This document shows positions 35,501-45,000 of a DNA stretch of 64,000 bases, one piece after another. This DNA comes from PoT sp049331405 (GTDB taxonomy: Bacteria > Planctomycetota > Planctomycetia > Isosphaerales > Isosphaeraceae): contig NZ_CP186274.1 in NCBI RefSeq assembly GCF_049331405.1, positions 8,804,001 through 8,868,000 on the forward strand, given 5' to 3'. Numbering within the stretch: the first letter of the stretch is position 1; every line of letters starts with the position of its first letter. The notes under the pieces are model-generated. The model ran no database searches. It was not told where the DNA came from and saw only the letters and a program-made list of their open reading frames with translations. The position numbers were made by a program, and so were the translations under genes.

Positions 35501-36376
35501 AAGCCGGCCGAGGCCGAGGCCGACGCATTGGCCGCCCTGCGGATCGAGCCGATCCCCAGCCACGAACGGCTCTGGACCCGCACCCTCTTCGCCCTGGGGA
35601 AGGTCCGCGAGCTCCGGATCGACCGCCCCGAGGACATCGAGAACCTGCCGATCCGGGGCAAGGGGCTCCGCAGCGGGATGCGAGCGGCCGTCGAGCTGCT
35701 CGGGCCCGACGCGAACGGCACGGGGGCCGCCGCGCTCAGGGCCCTCCAGAACCGTGCGATCCTCCTCGCCGCGTTGGGAGACCCCGGGGCCGTCCGCGAG
35801 GCCAATCGCGCCGTGGCCCTCAGCCCGCTCTCGGCGCAGACCCACCTCGTCCGAGCGCGGGTCAGGCGCTACCGGGGGGAGATCCAGGAGGCCCTGGCCG
35901 ACACCCACGCGGGGCTCGAGATCCAGCCGGATAGCGCCAAGCTCTGGGAACTGAAGGGGAGCCTCAACCTCACGGCGGGCAACCCGCGCCAGGCCCTCGC
36001 CGACCTGAATCGGGCCCTGATGCTCGGCGGCGGCGAGTTCGTCAGACCCTCGCGGGCAAAGGCCCTGATGGCGCTCGGCGACCCGGCCGGGGCCGTCCGC
36101 GACTGGAGCCTCGTCCTCTCGCGAGACCCCGAGAACCCCGTCGCCTTCCTCGGCCGATCCCGGGCCAACTTCGCCCTGAACCGCTGGAACCAGGGGTTCG
36201 CCGACCTCGAGCAGGCCGCCGTCTGGGCGGGGGATCGCCCCGAGATCGTCGTGCAGGTCGCCCTCGAATCGCTCCGCTACCTGCCGCTCCACCCCGAGCA
36301 AGGGGAACGGGTCAAGGCCCTCGGGCGCAGGGCCTTCCGCGCGATCCTGACCTCATTCACGCCGCGATCGGCCTGA
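32573..36376 (+). CDS. Ser/Thr protein kinase with membrane helix and C-terminal TPR repeats
   Basis: 1267 residues. An N-terminal acidic region (1-155) precedes the kinase domain: Gly loop LGRGAFARVF (171-180), Lys195 in VALKV, catalytic HRDIKPSN (314-321). The metal-binding triad reads DFN (334-336) rather than DFG, a variant that usually keeps activity because the Asp is retained. GTLDYMAPEHL marks the activation segment. A membrane helix lies near 493-511, followed by about 750 residues with many TPR-like helix pairs (for example WIHFNLGLLHRDQRNWTSAIAELDIAI). If the helix spans the membrane, the TPRs are outside the cytoplasm and could sense or bind partners. Co-operonic with the sigma factor upstream. 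Confidence 0.93.
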   Translation: MSVSTSGRTWDDASSPAAIQLVRRFEVAWRDAEGGGTGRHPTPDDFLSGSSIESPGARLALLRADLALRREAGEAVDASWYREHYPDLESESLVALIYEEFCLREEDGEEPDPADYFARYPDVASQLRRVLDIHGLVGTGQTTISHAVATPQIPFPEAGQTIAGFHLVEELGRGAFARVFRAEERQLADRPVALKVARNGSREPQTLARLQHTHIVPVHSTRTDPATGLHLLCMPYFGRVTLAQILADPKVQVARHGADLVDALDRLEPAESPEIAHGAGRAALAWRTYAQAIAWWGARMAEALDHAHERGVLHRDIKPSNVLVTGDGMPMLLDFNLAKESLIDEAERGSDTLGGTLDYMAPEHLEALADGLSDRVDARSDVYGLGVVLYEALMGERPFTTPRGARSAAELLLKAADERRVEAPWLRESHPEVPVPLEAVVRRCLAPDPKDRFASAAQLAHDLQAVADDRPLRSTKEPLTSRAVRWARRNRRSLAMALPVVLAVLIAATVTYRDYESRLSEYEGADKIISVAEANYRDGKFEDALSGFDAASKITTKSSLRDLHRKAREGWRKANEVKMARDAAIAFFKEADPLRYRLSGLVGDPAAAFADVKKLMGRFYILQNENWTKLPEVATLLSEEQRLRLVKEANELLFLWAVARGNAGDKTHVEDALAVCRKALDFAEYKGSWQALANLLLKSLGRESEAALVVLDPEQEQKEKKKGEGSEDRALAEDEAEARRTKKDQEWALACFMWGYLKQYERRSDQALYWFRRSVLVEPHDYWHQFYLGYAAHTAQLHDEARTHYEAAVALDNPSPWIHFNLGLLHRDQRNWTSAIAELDIAIKGFKGKPEERRAKFARGFVRQFMGNYQGAREDYNEVIADSSSPDASLARLNLAQIDADSGQIGTAMREYTSLLEDNPADTQARQGRALLQMRQGQAEAAEADLDELLLQTTGREDSFRAQALASRAMVRLVLGKPAEAEADALAALRIEPIPSHERLWTRTLFALGKVRELRIDRPEDIENLPIRGKGLRSGMRAAVELLGPDANGTGAAALRALQNRAILLAALGDPGAVREANRAVALSPLSAQTHLVRARVRRYRGEIQEALADTHAGLEIQPDSAKLWELKGSLNLTAGNPRQALADLNRALMLGGGEFVRPSRAKALMALGDPAGAVRDWSLVLSRDPENPVAFLGRSRANFALNRWNQGFADLEQAAVWAGDRPEIVVQVALESLRYLPLHPEQGERVKALGRRAFRAILTSFTPRSA

Positions 36377-36433
36377 GCCGGGCACGCGCCACGGAGCGGT
36401 CGACGTGGATCCTCGGAGGTTCGAAGCCCGGGC

Positions 36434-38428
36434 TCAGGCGTCGGAGCTGGGACGCCTCGGCCGGGGCCGGAGGGCCGCGAGGCGGAGGCGGGGCCGCTTG
36501 TAGGTCTTGAACTGGAAGGCGGCGACGAGGTCGGGGAGGACGAGGCCCACGCCGAAGGTCACGGCCCAGGTCATCCCCGAGAGCGCCGAGAATCTGGGCG
36601 ACTTGCGGCCCTGGACCTCGGCGCCGAGTGACGGAGCGAGCGATCCTGCATCGAGGCCCGCCCCGTCGGGGCCGCCGTCCGCCAGGGTCGTGCCGTCGAG
36701 TCCCCCCGGATGCGCGAGCCCCCGGTTCAGGGGCATCCCCGCGACGAGCGCGGTGGCCAGGAGCGGGAATCCGCCGGGACCTCGGACCGCGACGACCTGG
36801 GCCTCGGCCTGCCCCTCGGCCCCTTGCGGAACGCCGATCAACGGGGGGGCCACCGCGAGGTCATCGACGACGGGGATCGGGTCTTCCAGGGCGACCTCGC
36901 CGTTCGCGGCCTCGTGCGGGTCGACCGGCGGGACCGGGTCGGTGCCCGAGGCCAGGACGCCCCCGAGCGGGGCGGTCGAACGCGTGGGCAAGGGTCCGTT
37001 GGCGACCGGCACCAGGGTCGGCGAGGGGGAGCCCGCCACGCTCAGCGACGGGATCGGCAGGACGATCGAGACGAGCCCGGCCGACGACGAGTTCGAGTCC
37101 GGCGAGTCGGCCTGCGAGGGCGTCGGCGAGGGCGTGATCGCGGTCGGGGGCGCCGAGCCCGAGCCGCCGCCGGGCTGAGACGAGAGGGTCGGGGTCCGCA
37201 CCACCGTGTAGTCGTAGATCGTCTGGCTCGAGCCGTTGTCCGTGCCCGTGCCCGACGTCGGCGTCTCGGACGAGGCTGAGGCCGAGGGGCTCTGCACGAT
37301 CCGAATCACATAAGGCGATCCGTTCGAGGAGCCCGAGTTCGAGCCCAGCGGCGTCGCCCCGTTGCTCGACGGCAGCGAGACCTTGAGGTACAGGGCCGTC
37401 GGCATGGCGCCGCCGGAGGCGAAGTTCCAGATGTACGCCCTGGGTCCGAGCGTCGAGCCCTGGACCGCCTGGTCGGCGGGGTAGAGCCGGCCCGTCTGGT
37501 CGTAGAGGTCCATCGACTCGGGCAGGGTGGTGCTCCCGTCCTCGGGGGCGAGGCCGATCTCGAGGTGGCGAGTGCCGGGGTCGAGGTGGATCTCGTACGA
37601 GTTGGAGAGGTCGCCGTCGTCGAAGGCGTCGTGGATCCTCATGCTCGCCACGTCGGGCAAGGGGATCGCGATGGCGGTGTCGGAGGGCCACTCCAGGCGG
37701 AACGTCCAGGCGTTCCCCGCGGCGACGAGCCGGCTCACGACCGGCTGCGGCCCGAAGACCGGCGTCGCGGGCGTCGCGCCGGTCGTGCCCGACGCCACGA
37801 GGCCGCCGAACAACGACGAGGCAGTCGTCCCCGAGAGCCCGGCCTGGCTGGCGTTGAAGGCGAGCGCCGAGATCAGGCCCGAGTTCGGATTCGGGACCGA
37901 CTCGGCGCCGATGGCGTCGGCCCCCAGATTGACGCCGAAGACCTCCGCGACGGGGGGCAAAGGCCCCGAGTCGACGATCGGGCTGCTCTCCGCGACGGTC
38001 GCGGCCGGGACCGGCAAACTCGCGAGGGGGGCCATACCGCCCGAATTGCCCAGCAATTGCTCCCGCCTCGCCTCGATGGCGTCGTTCCAGGCCGGGTCGA
38101 GGGGGATGATCCGGGGCCGGACCTCCACGTGCGGCGGGAGCCAGAAACCCTGGATCGGGGCCGTCGGCGAGGCGGCGTCGGCGTTCCCGAAGGGGTTGGA
38201 CCGATTCGGGGAGGGGGGCGTGGACGCGATCGGCAAGGGGCGAGGCGCGACCTCGAGCATGTCCTCTCGCGAGGACGCCGTGGCGGTGAGGAGCCAGCGA
38301 GGTTCGAGGGCCTCGATCCGGTATTGCTTGCGCGGCCGAGAACGCGGAGTCCGAACGCCCTGCCTATTCCGGAGAGCGGACCACACACGTTGAGGCCACG
38401 AGGTCAGTCCTTCGATCGCGTCGAGCAT
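36434..38428 (-). CDS. Large exported protein with LEPRxLL-type planctomycete N-terminal signal
   Basis: 664 residues, rich in Ser, Pro, Gly, Thr and Ala. Near residue 40 is IEALEPRWLLTAT, matching the planctomycete-specific LExRxLL(S/T)A motif that marks extracellular or envelope proteins. The middle (about 235-370) has beta-rich segments such as WTFRLEWPSD and YIWNFASGGAMPTALYLKV. The C-terminus has a hydrophobic helix (GMTWAVTFGVGLVLPDLVAAF) followed by many Arg/Lys, a typical anchor/stop-transfer tail. The start is ATG 38428; GTG 38437 is possible. It converges with the kinase gene, with a near-palindrome spanning both stop codons. Function unknown. Confidence 0.75.
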   Translation of the reverse strand: MLDAIEGLTSWPQRVWSALRNRQGVRTPRSRPRKQYRIEALEPRWLLTATASSREDMLEVAPRPLPIASTPPSPNRSNPFGNADAASPTAPIQGFWLPPHVEVRPRIIPLDPAWNDAIEARREQLLGNSGGMAPLASLPVPAATVAESSPIVDSGPLPPVAEVFGVNLGADAIGAESVPNPNSGLISALAFNASQAGLSGTTASSLFGGLVASGTTGATPATPVFGPQPVVSRLVAAGNAWTFRLEWPSDTAIAIPLPDVASMRIHDAFDDGDLSNSYEIHLDPGTRHLEIGLAPEDGSTTLPESMDLYDQTGRLYPADQAVQGSTLGPRAYIWNFASGGAMPTALYLKVSLPSSNGATPLGSNSGSSNGSPYVIRIVQSPSASASSETPTSGTGTDNGSSQTIYDYTVVRTPTLSSQPGGGSGSAPPTAITPSPTPSQADSPDSNSSSAGLVSIVLPIPSLSVAGSPSPTLVPVANGPLPTRSTAPLGGVLASGTDPVPPVDPHEAANGEVALEDPIPVVDDLAVAPPLIGVPQGAEGQAEAQVVAVRGPGGFPLLATALVAGMPLNRGLAHPGGLDGTTLADGGPDGAGLDAGSLAPSLGAEVQGRKSPRFSALSGMTWAVTFGVGLVLPDLVAAFQFKTYKRPRLRLAALRPRPRRPSSDA

Positions 38429-38437
38429 CCGTGGCAC

Positions 38438-39088
38438 CGGGTGACGATCTGGCGTCTGCGATCATCGCATGAGCGAGGCGTCGGCGGATCCCGGGGCATC
38501 GCCCACGAAGGTCCGAGACACCACGCCCTCGTAATCTAACGGAAATTGACGCCAGTCGACGACAAAAAATCTTTGGCGCCCGACACATCGCATCCACCGG
38601 ACGGCCAAAGTTCAAATGGAATCACCTGTTACGCCGAAGGGCGGGCCCGGGGCAGACTGTCGCGACGGGGAGCCGAAGGCCGACTGAGCGAGCGGATCGC
38701 TCATTTTCTTGCGGACAGACACCCCTCGCGGATCGGGAAGCCTTCCGAATTTCGAGGGTCTCGCGCACGTCCCTTTTCCAAGCGATCCCCGGCGGGTCGT
38801 CACTTCTCGGGGGTCGGCTCGTACGTTCGAGATCGGCGGGGCGGGACGGAATCCTGCCCGGCTCTCTAAGGCTGATGCGATTGGAACGTTGAGGAGTTGT
38901 TGGGGCGGACGCATCGGGGCATGCCCCCCGGTCGCCGCATGCCGGCGGGCGAGGCCCCCGGGAATTCCATTGACGCCGGGGATCACACCTCCCTCTAGTA
39001 GCATCTAAATGCAAAGGGAGTCGTGCGGGCCCCTCTTCGCGTTCGTCCAACCCTCCAGACGATTCGAGTCGAGTCGGAGATCGTAGCG
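38438..39088. other. 650-bp divergent intergenic region
   Basis: It separates the LEPRxLL protein from the macroglobulin gene and should hold both promoters. A -35-like TTGACG at 38970-38975 has TCTAGT 18 bp downstream (38994-38999) on the plus strand, a weak candidate for the macroglobulin gene. No gene-like frame is seen. Confidence 0.35.
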
Positions 39089-42000
39089 ATGATATTTCGA
39101 AGCGGCCGAAGCCTTAATAGGCGTAGCATATTCCTGGCGGGGCTGTTCACGGTCATGGCCTGGTCGGTCCAGGGCCGGGGGGCCGACCCCGCCCCGGTGC
39201 TGAATCCGGCGCGTGACGCGGTGGCCCATGCCACGCCCGTCCTGCCGGCCGAGGTCGTCGCCGCCCTGCAAGAGCAACGCTTCCCCGACGCCGAGGCGAA
39301 GCTCGCCAAGCTCGCCGAGGAATCGAAGTCGCCCGACGACGCCTCGTACTTCGCGCTCGTCAAGGGGATCGCCCAGAGGCTCGAGCGCAAGGGGGACGCC
39401 GCCAGGGAGACCCTGACCGCCGCCCTCAAGGCCAGGCCCAAGGGGATCTGGGCGGGCAAGCTCCGGTTCGAACTCGCGACGGTCGAGCTGGCCGCGGGGC
39501 ACTTCGCCCCGGCCGAGGAGCTCGCCCGCGTCGAGGCCGAGGCCCTGCTGGCCGGCGATCGCAAGGACCGGCTCGCCGAGGTCTATCACGCCTTCGCCCG
39601 CAAGCTCATCAAGCCCGACGACCCGATCACCCCGGCCGACCCGCAGGGGGCCTACGACCTCCTGACCCTCGGCCGTTCCCTGGCGAAGGGAGAGGCACTC
39701 CGCGCCAGGATGCTGCTCGCGATGGGCAAGGCGAGCCAGGCCGCCCAGAACCATCCCCGCGCCGTGCAGGATTATCAGTCGTACATCAAGGAATATCCCA
39801 AAGGCGAGGACCGCGCGGCCGCCCGCTATCATCTGGGCGAGGCCCAGTTGAACATGGGGCAGCCGCTCGAGGCGCGCACCACCTGGAGCGACCTCGCCCG
39901 GGAGCTCGGGGCCCCGAAACGGACCCGGACCGCGGCCGAGGACGAGTACCGGGCCAGGGCCCTCCGCTCGATCGCCGCGACCTACGGGATCCCGGCCCCG
40001 CCCGACGACACGAGCCTCTCGCTCGGCACGGCGACGCTCAGGCGATTCATCGAGGCCTATCCCGCCAACGCCCAGGCGGTCCGCTCCAGCTATGAGATCG
40101 GCGCCTCGCTCATCGCCAGGGCCAAGAGCCAGGAGGCCCTCGAGGCCTTCAAGTCGTTCCTCAAGGAGGAAGGCTTCCGGCTCGAGACCGAGGAGGCCCG
40201 GCGCGACTTCTCGCAGCTCTCCATGACCGCGACCTATCAGATCGCGCAGATCCTCCAGGGGCAGCAGGTCTTCGACGAGGCCATCGCCGCGTGGAAGGGG
40301 TATCTCGCGAAGTTCCCCAACGGCCCGCAGTCGGCCGACGCCCAGCGCTCGATCCTCGACACGCAACTGCTCATCGCCGCCGACCACGTCTCCCACAAGC
40401 GGTTCGCCGAGGCCCGCTCGGCCTACCAGGCCTTCGTGGCGCAGAACCCGCTCGACGGCCGCGTGCCTCTGGTCCTCCACCAGGTCGGCGAAAGCTACGT
40501 GACTGAGAAGGAGCCGGAGAAGGCCATCGCCGCCTGGGAGCCCTTGCTCAGCAAGTTCCCCGTGAGCGAGCCCGCCGCCCACGCCCAGTTCCAGATCGCC
40601 GTGATCGAGGAGGAAGTGAAGGGGGATCCCGGCGCGGCGATCGAGAGGCTCAGGAAGATCGGCGTCGAGCCCTGGCACTCGCTGGCCGCGCAGCGGATCG
40701 CCGTGATGGAGTCGAAGACACTGACCGTCGTCACGACCCGGACGTTCCGCTCGGGGGAGAAGGCGAAGCTAAAGATCACGTCGAGGAACCTCGAGAAGCT
40801 GACGTTCACCGCCTACAAGCTCGACCCCGAGGCCTACTTCCGCAAGAAACACGTCCTCGACGGGGTCGAGTCGCTCGACATCTCGCTCGTCCAGCCCGAC
40901 GCCGAGTGGACGACCGCCGTCCCCGGCTACGCCAAGTACAAGCCGATCGAGAAGGAGTATGACCTCGAGTCGCTCAAGGTCCCGGGCGTCTACGTCGTGA
41001 AGGTCACGGACGAGAAGACCTTGCAGGCGACGACCCTGGTGCTCGGCTCCGACCTCGACGCGATCGTCAAGGCCTCGCGAGAGCAGGTCCTCGTCTTCGC
41101 CCAGGACATGAAGACGGGCAAGGGGCGGGCGAATGCTCGCGTACTCATCTGCGAAGGCGACAAGGTGATCCTCGAGTCCAAGACGGGCGAGGACGGCGTC
41201 CTGCTCAAGCCCTGGGACAAGCCCCGCGAGGGGAGCAGCCAGCTCCGCTACCTCGTGCTCGACGGCGGCGACGTCGCCGGCTCTGGCCTGGGCGTCCCCG
41301 ACAAGGTGGCGCAGGGGCTCACGGCCCGCGCTTATATCTACACCGATCGCCCGGCCTATCGCCCCGGCCAGGAGGTCGCCCTGCGGGGCGTCGTCCGCGA
41401 GGTGGCCGACGGCCAGTACGCGAACCCGGCAGGGGCCGCCTACCGGCTCGAGGTCTCGGACAGCAAGGGGCGGCAGATCGTCTCCAGGCCGGTGACGCTC
41501 TCGGCCTTCGGCACCTTCCACGAGACGCTCCCGCTCGACTCGGGGGCCCCCGTCGGCACGTATCAGGTCCGCGTCTATCAGCCGGGCAAGAGCACGTTCG
41601 CGGGGAACTTCGAGGTCCGCTCCTATCAGCTCGAGTCGATCGACCTCGCCTTCGACCTGAAGCGCACGGTCTTCTTCCGGGGCGAGACGATCAGGGCCGA
41701 GATCGTCGCGAAGTACCAGTATGGGGCGCCCGTCGCGAACCGGCCGATCAACGTGACCTTGCCCGACGGCCGCGTCGAGCAGGCGGCCACGAACGCCGAG
41801 GGGAAATACGCGGTCGAGTTCTCGACCGAGGGGTTCTCCGAGGAGCAGTCGCTCCAGATCGTCGCCCAGCTCCCTCAGGACAACGTCGCCGCGGTGGCGA
41901 GGGTCACCCTGGCGGTCCGGGCCTTCTCGATCGACCTCGACACGAACCGGAGCGTCTACCTCGACGGCGAGGGGTTCTCGCTCAAGGCGTCGACCTCGAC

Positions 42001-45000
42001 CGCCCAGGGGGATCCGTCGGGCGAGGCCCTGACCGTCTCGGTCCTCAAGCAGGTCTCGCAGGCCGGCCGGGTGACCGAGCGTGAGGTCCTCCGCAAGGAG
42101 CTCAAAACCGACGCCAAGACGGGCAAGGGCTCGCTCGACCTCAAGGTCGAGGACGAGCAGGGGGGGAGCTATATCCTGCGGGCCTCGGGGACCGACCGCT
42201 TCGGCAACCCCGTCATCGCCGAGCGCCCGCTGGTGATCTCGGGGACGAAGGACGAGACCCGCCTGCGGATCTTCGCCGAACGCCAGGCTTACAAGGTCGG
42301 CGAGGAGGCGAGCGTCAACCTGCATAGCCGAGGGAAGGCCGGCCCGGCGCTCGTCACCTGGGAGGCGGACAGCATCATCCGCTACCGGATCGTGACGCTC
42401 GAGGAGGGGAATAATTCCCTGGCCTGGGCCGTGGAAGGGGCCCAGTTCCCCAACTTCACGCTCAACGCCGCGAGGATGACCGGGACCCGGTTCGACCACG
42501 CCCAGCTCGATATCCGGGTCGAGCGCGAGCTGAAGGTCACCGTCACCCCGACCAAGGGGACCGTCAAGCCTGGCGAGGAGGTCGAGGTCGAAGTCACGAC
42601 CGTGGACCAGCTCGGCAAGCCCGTCTCGGCGGAGATCGCCCTGGCGCTGGTGGACCGCTCGCTCCTGCGGCTCTACGGCGACCGGCTCCCGGCGATCGGC
42701 AGCTTCTTCTACGACCAGACCCGCACCGGGGCCTTCGCCACCGAGTCGACCAACACGTTCCACTATGTACCGACGACGACAAAGGTCGCCGAGGCCGTGG
42801 TCGAGGAGGCCGAGCAGGCCAGGGCCCTCGCCGCCAACGCCGAGAGCCGGCTGCCGGCCCTGGCCGAGCTTCAAGGCCAGGTGGCCCTGAACGCCCCGGC
42901 ACCCGTGCCGGCACCCGCCACGGCCGCGGGCGCCCCCGGCATGGCCGGAATGGGCGGGATGGGAGACATGCAAGGCAAGATGGGCGAGATGAAGCGATCG
43001 GGCGGCCGTCAGGCGATGTTCGACACCAAGTCGAAGGACGCCGCAAAGCCGGGCCGCGACCGAGGCGTCAAGGAAGAGGATGCCATCCACAACTTCCAGG
43101 ACGTCGATGCGTCGTCCATCATGGATCCAGAACTGGTGGCGAATGGCATCACACATCCGGCGGACTTCCGGAAGCGGACTCTCGAGCGCCAATCGAGATC
43201 GCAGCCCCGCCAGCGTTTCGTCGAGACGGCCTACTGGAACCCGTCGATCGTGACCGACAAGGAGGGCAAGGCGAAGATCACCTTCCCCGCCCCCGCCTCG
43301 CTCTCCCGCTTCCAGTTCAACGCGAGGGGAGCCTCGGGGGCCGACACCCTCGTGGGCCAGTCGACGGCCGAGCTCGTCGTCCGCAAGGACTTCTTCGTCG
43401 ACCTCAAGGCCCCCGCCTCCCTGACGCAGGGGGACAAGCCCCGGTTCGTCGCCCAGCTCCACCACACGGGGCTCGTCGGCAAGGTGACGCTCAAGCTCGT
43501 CGCCTACTCGGGTGAGAAGGAGACGGTGTATCCCAAGGAGGTCGAGGTCAAGGCCGACGGCGTCGACGAGGTCTTCTTCGACGCGTTCGAGGTCCCCGAG
43601 GCCGAGAACGTCCGACTGACCCTGACCGCCGAGTCGGGCGAGTCGAAGGATGAGCTGGTCGCCGAGGTGCCGATCCGCCCCTGGGGCGTGCAGGCGATGG
43701 CCTCGGCCTCGGGAGCGTCGAGTGACGACGCGACCGTGATGGTCGGCCTCCCCGCCGGCCGGAGTTACGAGAGCCCCGAGATGCTCATCGTGCTCTCGCC
43801 GACGCTCAAGCGGATGCTGATCGAGCTGGCCCTCGGTCAGGAGTTCTTCCCGCTCAACGCCAGGGTCAACACCTGCATCTTCCCCCCGCCGCCGTCGACG
43901 ACGGTGGACCGGGCCTCCGACCTCCTCGCGGCCACGCAGGCCCTCCGCTACCTCAAGGCCGCCGGGAGTGCCGAGCCCTCCGAGGCCCATCGGCTCACGT
44001 CGAAGATCCAGGGGCTCGTGGCCGAGCTGACCTCGATCCAGAACGACGACGGCGGCTGGTCGTGGGTCATCGGCCGGAAGGCGATCGGCTCCCAGAGCGC
44101 GACGCCGAGCGACCGGATCACCTCGGCCCACGTCGTCTGGGCCCTCGCCGCGGCCGAGCACGGCGGCCTGCTGGCCGACGTCAACGCCCTCGAGCGGGCC
44201 GGCGCCTACCTCGGAGGCGAGTTCGCCAAGCTCGGCGGCAACGACCACGACACCCGCGCGGTCCTGCTGCACGCCCTGAGCACCCGCCGCCACGCGACCT
44301 TCGAGCAGGCGAACAGCCTGAACCGGGTCCGCCAGAACCTGTCCGACTCGGCCCTGGCGTACCTGACCTTGAGCCTGCTGAACCTCGACCGGGCGACCCT
44401 CGCCCATGAGGTCGCCGACCTCCTCATCGGCCGGGCCAAGACCGAGCAGGTCGGGCAGGGGACCCCGGCCCGGATCTACTGGGAAGGCCGGAGCCCCATC
44501 CCGTTCTCGCGTGGTGCCGTCGAGGCCACGGCGATGGCGACCCTCGCCGTCTCCAGGGCCCGCCCCGAGGCGCCCATCCTGCCGCGAGCGGTCGACTGGC
44601 TGCTCGCCCACCGCAGCGGCATCGGCTGGGCACCCCACAAGGCGAAGGGGGCCGCGCTCGCCGCGTTGACGACCTTCTACGGCAAGGCGCAGCGGGCCGA
44701 GGATCGCTACACGCTCGTCGTGACGGTCAATGACACGAAGGTCGCCGAGCTCGACGTCGCCAAGGCGAAGGAGGGGCAGGCGATCCTGGTCCCGCACAAG
44801 GCCCTCAAGGCGGGCGACAAGAACAAGGTCCGATTCGACATCGAGGGCCGGGGCAACTTCGGCTACGCGGTGACGCTCTCGGGCTTCACCCGCGACTTCG
44901 GACCCGACCAGGAGCCGGCCAACCGCTCGGCCCTGATCAGCCGCCGGGCCTACTTCCCGGCCGAACCGATCCTCGACGGCAAGGTCCTGCCGACCGGGTT

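Noticed and set aside
33803..36301. 832-codon minus-strand frame inside the kinase-TPR gene
   Set aside because: Low-complexity Arg/Gly/Glu/Leu composition typical of an antisense shadow; no ribosome site or domain.
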